In this document: piece by piece, positions 1-9,084 of the stretch | How the letters are laid out: every line of letters begins with the position of its first letter | How positions within the stretch are numbered: the first letter of the stretch is position 1 | Assembly (NCBI GenBank): GCA_029582165.1 | Contig: CM055877.1 | Coordinates: 22,953,355-23,017,354 of the forward strand | Reading direction: 5' to 3' | From: Portulaca oleracea | Taxonomy: Eukaryota; Streptophyta; Magnoliopsida; Caryophyllales; Portulacaceae | Length of the DNA: 64,000 nt | Made by a program: the position numbers and the translations under genes | Notes under the pieces: generated by a model | What the model was told of the DNA's origin: nothing | Databases searched by the model: none | Seen by the model: only the letters and a program-made list of their open reading frames with translations

Positions 1-1308
1 TGATCATAGCACACGTGTTTGATTCCGTTTGACCACCCCAAAACCCGCCTAGGCTTTGGGCTCAGATGACGTGATTTTTGGGGTATGTCCCCCACCATTT
101 CCCTCCAAAACTCATACTCCCTCACCTATAAATACCCCCTCCATTCCACCAACAATCATCATCTAATACACTTACTCTACTCTTCCACCATATTATACTC
201 TCTCAAATTCTCCTCATCTCCTATCATTATTCTATCCTCCTATTATCTCCATATTATACTTCCATCATCCTCCATCACAAAATCACCTTCCCACACCACA
301 TCCATATTATACTACTTTTCATCCCCTATAATCCCTTTCTCAAATTATATTCATCACCACCATATAACAATCCATATACCGCTCTTTCAAACCATTCACG
401 TCATCTCATCCGGGTTTCAAGTCAAGGGGCAACTCAAGGGATCAAATCCGCCGTCGCTACATCTTAAGCAAGGTTCGATTCTTTTATTTAAATTATTGTG
501 TTTAATTATGTAATCATTTATTTAATTTCGCGCTTGTACATATTTTGTAAAATAAAAACCGCTTTGGTTTATATTGCATGATTCAAATAATAATTCCGCG
601 AAATTAATCAAACTTCTCCCCGCTCTCTTTCTTTTCAATGTTGATTTTAGTAGAGTCTGTTTTATAATAGGCGGATTCGGGAGTTCTTGTAATTCTCGAA
701 TTCGTAACCTTACCCCCCAATCTAGAAATCGGGTTCGTGGACCAGAGTCTTTCTTTTCTTATTTTATGGTTTGTCGATTTCCTTAAATCAGTTGGCGGCT
801 CTTTAAACAATTTTATAAATGCGTTTAATTATTTAAAATATTTGATTTCTTACACAAAATTAATTTAAGAAAATAATTTAATTCATGTCCAATATTTATC
901 CAAGGAGGGTTCCGAGAGAAAAGGACCAGAAAATGATAAAACCTAGGTGGGTTTTATCATTTTCAACCCAATTTCCCTTTGGGCCGAGGTGACCAATGGC
1001 CCAACCTGGAATCTGCTAAACCCTAGGCGGGTTTTTGCTGATTCCAGCGGCCCACTGGTTCTCTTTTGGGCCTGGATTTATTAATTGGGCCGGGGTTAAA
1101 TTATTGTTAAATTAATTTGTGTAATTACGGATAATTTAAATAATAAAAAACGAGTTTGTAAATAAATAAAGTTTCATCACCCCGAAAATGTATTTCGAAA
1201 ATAAAAATATCCTTATTTAAGGATTAAGAAACCTTAGTCAGCTCCCGATCACAAATGTAGCGCATCCGCGAAAACATTTCCCCGAACGGGAATTTTCCGA
1301 GTCCTACA
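1..1308 (+). repeat. 5' LTR of outer Tat element, left end outside window
   Basis: Positions 127-1308 match 18131-19324 almost base for base apart from small indels (for example, about 10 bases near 18160 absent here). A TATA box (TATAAATA) lies at 127-134. The LTR ends in TCCTACA at 1308, three bases before the PBS. Positions 1-120 (U3) barely match the other LTR except for a CCCGCCTAGGCTTT block. Any open frame over 85-513 is low-complexity U5 sequence, not a gene. Confidence 0.85.
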
Positions 1309-1311
1309 GAT

Positions 1312-1330
1312 TGGCGACTCCACTGGGGAC
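1312..1330 (+). promoter_or_regulatory. Primer-binding site of outer Tat element
   Basis: TGGCGACTCCACTGGGGAC follows the LTR after three bases (GAT). It starts with TGG, as needed to pair with a tRNA 3' CCA end. The sequence resembles the tRNA-Arg-type PBS known from Ogre/Tat elements; the tRNA identity is from family knowledge. The same 19 bases occur in reverse complement at 14256-14274 for the inner element. Confidence 0.85.
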
Positions 1331-1800
1331 TTAAACTTTAAAAAGAGGGTAAAACTTGAAAAAATCAAACTGATTTGAAAAGTGTAAAAGGGAGAAGTTA
1401 ATTTATTTCGCGACTTTATTATTATTCTTTTAGGCATCCCTTGCATACCGAGCCACTAATCGGGTCTTTTGACACGTTAGCACAAAGGCGACGGTTTAAG
1501 TTACCTAGGATTTCCCTTGAGAGCGGGAGGCCACTACTATGGGGATGAACTCTACATCTCTAAGCATTTGGTCGCTCCTTTCCCGATGTCACACTCCGAG
1601 AGCTTCCTTGAAGTTCTTTGAGAAATACCCCAACTGCTTACCTTATGGTATGAAGAACCGGGGCGAAGACATACGGTAGGCTATATACCCAACCATAAAA
1701 GTCCATGAATTTAGAGCCTTGGTTTAGGATACCCCTTCATGTGTATGCTATGTGCTATGTGTATCCCTCCCCTTTTCTTGTCTTTTTTGTAAAGTGTCGA
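1331..1800 (+). other. Leader of outer Tat element
   Basis: Untranslated leader after the PBS. The first bases (about 1331-1440) match in reverse complement the sequence at 14150-14255 that follows the inner element's PBS, so the two families share leader sequence. No ORF or further motif is recognised. Confidence 0.5.
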
Positions 1801-3040
1801 CCCTAGTTTGGAGGTTTTGTTCTAGTCCATATAAAATTCATTGGGTTAAGAAAATGATTATTTATTAATTGATAAAATTAACTCAAAGGCATTATGGTTG
1901 GCCAAAGTGGAAGGGCCCATTTATGCTTGAAAATTGATTATCTTGATTAATAAATAAAAATTGACTCACCTTTGATGATATTGTATGGCCCTTTACGAAA
2001 TTCTCTTAACAAAAGGTCCAAAAAAATTAATTAAAAGTCCAACAAAGTTAATCGATAGCGTCTTAGACTGCATAATAGTCACTAGGCTTGAGTAAATTAA
2101 TTTATCGATTTAATTAATAAATCCATTATATTTATGGTTGGCCCCTTGTTAGGCCTAACCATATTAGATTTGTCAATTAAACTCATAGATTAATTATAAC
2201 TCGCTTGTTGTTGGCTTTATCCAGTCCTTCACAATATCCATTTTCCTTGAGTAAATAAATAAAGCTTGTTGTATGCTATGTGTAAATATGTTTCTGTATG
2301 AGTCAGACTTAATTTTAAGATATTGTTTCAGTCCGCGTAATAATCGTTGGGTTGAGAAGAAATAAATTTATAAACTCGATTAATTAACCTTAAATTTCAC
2401 GGTCGGCCCGGTGGTGGGGCCCATCCATTTTAAAGGTTAATTATCTTTGTTTATCGATTTATTTTAACTCACCTTTGATGATTTTATTCGGCCCTTCTCA
2501 ATATTCTCTTACTCATGGTCTAAAGAAAATTGATTAATAATAAAAAAAAGTCAGTGTGTGTGTTGTTCTAGCCCGCGTAATAGTCTCAAGGTTAGAGAAA
2601 ATAAATTTATAAATTTGATTATTAAGTCTAACAAATCCATGGTCGGCCCGTTGTTAAGCCCATCCATGGTGGAATTAATAACTGATTTATAGTTCTGTTT
2701 TAACTCGCCTTTTGACGGCTTTATTTGGTCCTTCACAACATCCAATCTCCTTGAGTTAAATAAATAAATGTTTTGGGTCGCAATAAAAAAAAATGTGTAC
2801 ATAGAAGTCAAGTTGTCAGTGTGTTCAGCATTATTCTAGTCCGCATAATAGCCAACATAGCTTGAGCTATCTGGGTTCTTGGGCCAAAGTACGGATTCCC
2901 CTTAAAACGGTCGACCTGTGGATTAGGCCCATCCGAATTGAGATACACTGACTTGTATCTTTCAACTTATGTTGACTCGCTATATTTGACTTTATCCGGC
3001 CCTTTATAATGCTCTTGTTGTAAAAAGTGTTGTTGTTACG
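1800..3040 (+). repeat. Five degenerate tandem units of about 250 bp
   Basis: Units start near 1815, 2065, 2326, 2563 and 2833. Each opens with a form of 'TAGTCCGCATAATAGTC', then an AT-rich stretch, then 'GGTCGGCCC...GGGCCCATCC', and closes with 'TTGACTCRCCTTTGATG...TTTATTYGGCCCTT'. The units are strongly diverged, so the array is old or freely evolving. It lies in the internal region of the outer Tat element with no coding frame. The paired GGCCC/GGGCC words could form weak hairpins. Confidence 0.65.
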
Positions 3041-3049
3041 CAAATCTGT

Positions 3050-4260
3050 GTCATAGTTGGGTTGTTTCCTGAGTCTAGGTGTCTTACAATAGTCCTAGAT
3101 GAGTCTTAGTTTCAGAGTCTGCATGTAAATATCTTTCAGTCTTTAGAAAGTCTCTTACAAGGTCGTGTCATATGTGAGTCTTTTCTTAAGTCAATATATG
3201 TGTGTTGTTTTTGGAAGTCTAAACCCGGGTCATGGGTGAGTCTTTGGATTAGGTCATAAGTGAGTCTTTTCCTTGGTTAATGTGTGTGTCTTTTTTAGGA
3301 AGTCCTGTGTGAACCCATATCATGGGCGAGTCTTTGTTCTAGAGTCAGGACATGCGTGTCTTTTTCTTTAGATAGTATCATATAAGGTCTAGGGTGAATC
3401 TTTGTGTTAGTGTCTGCATGTAAGAGTCTTGCATTCTTTAGAAAGCATCATATAAGTCTAGAATGAATCTTTGTGTTAGTGTCTACATGTAAGTGTCTTG
3501 CATTCTTTAGAAAGCATCATATAAGGTCTAGAATGAATCTTTGTTTTAGTGTCTACATGTAAGTGTCTTGCATTCATAAGAAATCATCATATAAGGTCAG
3601 GATGGGTCTTTGTGTTAGTGTCTTGCATTCTTTAGGAGGTCTCATACATGTTCGTAGGGCATGTTAACCCATGTCATGGGTGAGTCCTTTTCCAGAGTCA
3701 ACATATGAATGTCCTGCATTATAGAAGTCTCCTATAGGGTCTACATCATGCAAACCCATGTCATAGGTGAGTCGTTAAGTCTTTTTCTTGAGTTAGCATG
3801 TAAGCGTTCGTCGTCTCATATAGGTTCCTAGGTCATGAAAACCCATGTCATGAGCAAGTCTGTGTCTAGAGTCATCATGTAAATATCTGTCTTTTTCTTA
3901 AGAAGTCTAGTGTAAACCTACGTCATGGGTGAGTCTTTTCTCGTGTTGGCATATCATGTGAGTGTCTTTCTTTTTAGGAAGTCTAATGAAAACCCGTGTC
4001 ATAAGTTAGGTTTTCCAGGTCAACATATAGGCATTTGGACTTTAGGAGGTCTCATATAGAACATGTAGACCCATGTCGTGGGTAAATCTCTTTCTTAAGT
4101 CAGCATATAGAAGTCTTGCATCCTAGGAAGTCCCATATAGCTCTTTCAAACCCATGTCCTGGGTGAGTCTCTCCTGAGTCAGCATATAGGCGTTTTTCAT
4201 CTTAGGAAGTCCATATAGGTCATTTAGGTCATGCATGCATTGGGATGGGTTTTTCTTCCT
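3050..4260 (+). repeat. Degenerate short repeats in outer Tat internal region
   Basis: About 60-80 bp imperfect repeats built on phrases such as 'CATGGGTGAGTCTTT', 'TTTAGGAAGTCTCATATAGG' and 'GTCTGCATGTAAGTGTCTT' recur some fifteen times. No gene is visible; the open frame on the other strand at 4123-4524 is an accident of the repeat. Confidence 0.55.
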
Positions 4261-5308
4261 TTGTCTAGTGTCAAGGTCAAGGCCTGAGTTAACCATAAAG
4301 GGAATGTTTGGATGACGAGAATTTCTGCAACTACCATAGATCCCAAGGGAACAACATGGAGAATTGTTAGACTTTGGAGCACATGATCCATTCAGGGAAA
4401 CTGCCCCCACCGAAAGCAGCAGAGAGTACCAGACATAACATGGATTCCCCGTACGAGGACAAGGAGGGCACATCATCAAAGGAGCTCTAGAAGTAGCTAT
4501 AGTCTTGGTTGTCAAGTATTTCATGCTCAGAGTCTGTTATAGTCAGTTCTTCATTCATTTCTTTGCTCTTGTTGCTATGTGATGAAACAGAGTTTCGTGC
4601 TTATGTTTTTACTTGAGTTGAGAAGTTCTCTCATCTATCCATCATCCGTGCAAACCAAGTCTGACAAATTTCATTTTCTCTTATCCTTCCATCTTTGTTG
4701 TATACCTCATTCCCATCTTTTATTTGATCGAATCCAGAGTTTAATTAAAAAAAGAAAGAAAAAAAGAGAGAAAAACAAAAAAAAGGAAAAAGGGAGAAGC
4801 CAGTCTGCACTCATCTAGCAGGATGGGCAAAAAAAGAGAAGACCAAAATCATCAGTCTCTTGAAAATGGACATCTCTATGCTCCTAGACCAGCAACCTAA
4901 ACAAAGTGTGCCGAGGACAGGGGGATTGAACCCAACCTTCATTTCACCACCCATATTACCCTCATCTTTTCATCCAATCCCGACTTACCACCTACCACTC
5001 ACATCTTTGACCTCTCCATCAAACCTCAATCCTTTTCAAACCCTTAACCCAATCCAAAAGGTGTGACTTGACCAACCTGGTCATTCTCCTCATGATCAAT
5101 CCATATCTACCCCAATGCCAAAAGGTGTGTTGTGACTAATATCATCAGAAAGGCGAACAAGAGTCAATCCTATGAAGAAGAAAGTCGAAAAACGAGAAGA
5201 AAGCAAAGTGAAAAAAAGTCAAAGCAAAAAAATAAAAGAGTTAGAAAAATGGAGTTCAAAAAAAAAAAGAAGAAGAAGTTGAGAGGGAAATGAAAAAAAA
5301 GAAGAAGA

Positions 5309-5342
<34 letters not shown>

Positions 5343-6824
5343 AAAAAGGGGTTAGAGGAGAATAAGAATTGAGAACACGAAAGCAAGAGTCATGCACACC
5401 TCAGCAAACCTCATCTCAAGCCTTCACCTGCATCATCCATACACCTCAGCCTTCTATAACCTTCACAAATCTTTCATCCATCCATAACCTGCATATGAAC
5501 CCTTAAACCTTCATAACCATATTTTCGAACCGTTAAGCCTTCCTCGAGGCACTATTCATCAAAGTTGTGCTAAAAGAACTACGACTAGCCTGATTCCACC
5601 TTGGATACGTAGGAAAACCTCTTTGAGGCCCGACCGCCACATGGAGCATCCTTTGTCCTCAAAATATTGGTCTTTGAGGAAAAAAAAAACAAGAGAGGCT
5701 AGCTTGGAATCCCAGGCTAGGCAAAAGAAGAGTGAGAGAATAAGAGAGGTTAGCCTGAAAACCCGTCATGGCAGGTTAGGCAAAAGGAGAGTGAGAGAAT
5801 AAGAGAGGCTAGCTTGAAAACCCACTCGGGCGGGCTAGGCAAAAGGAGAGGAAACCCTGGATTCTATCTTTCATCATCATCAATCCTCCATCTTCTTTCT
5901 GTCAAACTTGGACATCATTCCATAACCATGTTCCAACCTTTTCCCAAGAGATGATGTATATCCCATTTGACCATCTCTTCAAGACACGATCATTCTTGAG
6001 TATCTCCCTATCTCATTCATCAATAAAGTCTCATCTACCATCCCTTTCAACCCTTTCTCAAGAGATGATGTCTATCCCATTTGACCATCCCTTCTCCCTT
6101 TCAAGACACGATCATTCTTAAGTGTCTCCATATCCCCTTCATTAATAAATCTTTGCCAACCATCTCTTTCACCAAGCATCTTCCAACCCCCCTTTTTAGC
6201 CTTTTCTTCCCGTCTCACCCTTTGAGGACTTTTTCAACTTAGTCATTAATGCAAGTACGAGGCTCTGTGTGGCTTACTTCTCAGCAAGAGCGTTCACATC
6301 AGATCAGCGGCTAACTGGCAACCACATGATCATGAACAAACTCAGAAATAAGCTACTCTAAACTGGGGGGGCTCGCGCTACCTTTGTGACATCAGTCAAG
6401 ACATTTATCGGAGAAAGCTTCTAAGAGGGACACTTACTCCCTATCCTACAAGGTCATGCGTCTTCATTCTCATAAACGTCCTAATAGTGGTCTCATCAAG
6501 AAAAAAAGAGAGAAAAAAAAGAAAAAGAAAAGGGGAAAAAAAAAAGTAAAAAGAGAGGGGCTAACTTGAAAACCCGTCAGGGCAGGTCAGGCAAAAGGAG
6601 AGTTTGAGACTCATGACTAAGGACTATGCCTTCTCCTATTCCATGGTCCCCATGCCTCATCACGTCAATCCACATCAAAACTGGGGGCTTGTAAATCTTC
6701 GAGGTGCTCTCCAAAGCAGGACAGTGTCATCAAGCCGGGGACTTGTCATACATCAACATACATTTGCAAGCAATCAAGGTCATCTACATGATCATTCAAG
6801 AAGCACATTCTTCAGGCCTGTTGC
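4261..6824 (+). other. Non-coding internal region of outer Tat element, purine-rich tracts and short duplications
   Basis: No coding region is supported. The stretch holds A/G-rich low-complexity tracts (4738-4800, 5160-5350, 6500-6555). A roughly 60-bp block 'GAGAGGCTAGCTTG...GGCTAGGCAAAAGGAGAG' is repeated at about 5693, 5746, 5803 and 6553. A 60-bp block beginning 'AAGAGATGATGTMTATCCC' is present twice (about 5946 and 6059). The inner Tat element inserted right after GTTGC at 6820-6824. Confidence 0.5.
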
Positions 6825-8154
6825 TGTAGACCCCGAAAAATTGATGACCCTTTTTCGCGGCGCTACTTAAAAAATGATTGGGAGTCGACTGGGATTGCTT
6901 AACCTTAAATAAGGTTGAACTTTTAAGAATACTTTTGTTGACAAATCAATTTATCCCGAGATTCAATTTTTTTTTAAAAAAAAAGAAAAGGACAAAAAGG
7001 AAAAATAAAAGGAAAAGGAAAATGAGGTGGTAAACCCGTCTGGGTTTTGCTACCGCCAGGCCCAAGACCAAATACACAAAAGAAAAGAATGAAAAGGGAG
7101 GTGGTAAACCCGGGTGGTAAACCCGTCTGGGTTTTGCTACCGCCAGACCCAAGACCAAATACACCAAAGAAAAGAATGAAAAGGGAGGTGGTAAACCCGT
7201 CTGGGTTCATTAATTGAACCGTCTGGGTTACTTTTTGCGCCATCCACAGAAGAAAAGAATGAAAAGGAGGTGGTAAACCCGTCTGGGTTCATTAGTTGAA
7301 CCGTCTGGGTTACCTTTTGCGCCATCCACAGAAGAAAAGAATGAAAAGGAGGTGGTAAACTCGTCTGGGTTCATTAGTTGAACCAAACCGGGTTATCTCT
7401 TGCGCCATCCACAGATTAGACCGAGGAAACAACGAAGCCGAAGGGAGTGAGGAAGTATGAACATAGAGTCGCCAGTTGAATTTTTAGGAGAAAAACAACA
7501 AACATTTTAATACAAACTCCGGTCTACGAATCCAAAGACGGATTCGGGGGTAAGGTTACGAATTTGACAATTAAAACTGTCAAATCCGCCTATTCAAGCG
7601 AATAGACTCTACTAGAATTAAATCAAAGCGAAAAAAGTTAAAAGGGAGGAATTAGATATAAATTTCACAAGTTTAACATTAATGTCATGCAAATTACGAA
7701 TTGAAAATACAAGAATTACATGAATTCGTTAGGTTGCATTACATGGTTTACATCAATGTGATAATTATTCTAACCTTTAATGAAGTAGCATGCAAAGGGA
7801 GAGAAGAGGTAGAGAGAGTATACTAGTGTCAATACTCTAGCATAATCCCCCCGTCCCGAAATGGAGGGGGAATAGGTTTAATTTATAGTGGGATGTAGGT
7901 TAGATGGGGCGATTAGGGTTTAGTTTAGGTTTAGTCACGGTAACTCACGGGGTTTGGCTGCGTTAGCACTTTAGCCCACCAAACCCAGTAGGTTTTCGCA
8001 GAAATGAGCAAAACTCAGCGGGTTTGGCCGTAATGTTGGGCCACTTTGCTTGCTTTCGCCAGAAGAGAAATGGGTTTGCATGCCACTAAATTACTCGCTA
8101 GCTTATTTTACAAATAACTAAAACTAATACGCATGACAAAATCCGGTGTCTACA
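6825..8154 (-). repeat. LTR of inner Tat element (3' LTR in element orientation)
   Basis: Nearly identical to 14278-15617 over the first 1.1 kb; the last 230 bp (7920-8154, the U3 start in element sense) differs at many places. It contains four or five tandem modules of 'GGTGGTAAACCCGTCTGGG' type (7025-7370). A minus-strand TATA motif CTATAAAT lies at about 7881-7888. Confidence 0.9.
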
Positions 8155-8169
8155 GATAGCCCCCACTTT
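8155..8169 (-). promoter_or_regulatory. Polypurine tract of inner Tat element
   Basis: On the minus strand AAAGTGGGGGCTATC abuts the LTR start TGTAGACACCGG. It is the expected second-strand primer site. It overlaps the 3' arm of an inverted repeat (8165-8173 with 8192-8200) also present before the PPT of the two other Tat elements in this window. Confidence 0.8.
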
Positions 8170-8321
8170 GATCGAGTTTGAGTAAAACGATGATCAAAGT
8201 AGTCTTGATGATCTTGGATATGAATCAGAAGCCTGTTCTGAAGCTGGTTGACGCTTAGAAGCTTGGTCCTGCGTCGATGTTGGTTGGCCTGCTTAGTTTC
8301 TTCCGTAAAGCTGACCGAATT

Positions 8322-9060
8322 GATCCGCCTCATTTCGCCGTGAGGTAGATCAAGGTCATGCACTTCATTTCGCTGTGAAGTGCAAGACTTGTGTCTGTGT
8401 GGGTTGACCTGCTTAGTTTCTTCCGTAAAGCTGGTCGGAGTCGACCCGCTTCATTTCGCCGTGACGCGGATCTAGGAGGCATGCTTCATTTCGCCGTGAT
8501 GCATGCCAGGATGATGAGGTGATCCAGTTCATTTCGCCGTGAGGTGGATCGAGGTGACGCGCTTCATTTCGCCATGAAGCATGCCAGGATGATGAGGTGA
8601 TCCACTTCATTTCGCCGTGAGGTAGATCAGGGTGACATGCTTCATTTTGCCGTGAAGCATGCCGTGATGATGAGTTGATCCACTTCATTTCGCCGTGAGA
8701 TGGATCAGGGTGACGTGCTTGATTTCGCCGTGAAGCATGCCAAGATGATGAGTTGATCCACTTCATTTCGCCGTGAGGTGGATCGAGGTGACGTGCTTCA
8801 TTTCGCCGTGAAGCATGCCAGGATGATGAGTTGATCCACTTCATTTCGCCGTGAGGTGGATCGAGGTGACGTGCTTCATTTCGCCGTGAAGAATGCCGTG
8901 ATGATGAGTTGATCCACTTCATTTCGCCGTGAGGTGGATCGAGGTGACGTGCTTCATTTCGCCGTGAAGCATGCCGTGATGATGAGTTGATCCACTTCAT
9001 TTCGCCGTGAGGTAGATCAAGGTCACGCACTTCATTTCGCCGTGGAGTGCGGGACTTGTG
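8322..9060 (-). repeat. 78-bp tandem array of paired stem-loops
   Basis: About nine units of 78 bp (spacing alternates 35 and 43 bases) carry the word TTTCGCCG about 18 times with few changes. Each occurrence is flanked by complementary arms: in one half-unit GATCCACTTCA and TGAGGTGGATC, in the other GTGCTTCA and TGAAGCAT. It lies between gag and the 3' LTR in element sense, where Tat elements are known to carry hypervariable tandem repeats. The unit length is a multiple of three, and one minus-strand frame (8413-9084, 223 codons) stays open with a 26-residue period. I see no independent evidence that it is translated. Confidence 0.9.
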
Positions 9061-9084
9061 TCTGTGTGCTGAAAAGGGTGTCAT

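Noticed and set aside
85..513. 142-codon Ser/Ile/His-rich frame near the left edge
   Set aside because: It is in the LTR just downstream of the TATA box, and the other LTR copy (18150 on) does not keep it open with the same content.
1312..1330. Possible tRNA gene fragment
   Set aside because: Only 19 bases match a tRNA 3' end, with the TGG start and LTR adjacency of a primer-binding site; no cloverleaf.
4123..4524. 133-codon frame on the minus strand in the outer Tat element
   Set aside because: No similarity to any family I know, and it overlaps degenerate repeats.
7025..7370. Telomere-like repeat because of CTAAACCC/AAACCC words
   Set aside because: The words are spaced hairpin modules within an LTR, not head-to-tail TTTAGGG arrays.
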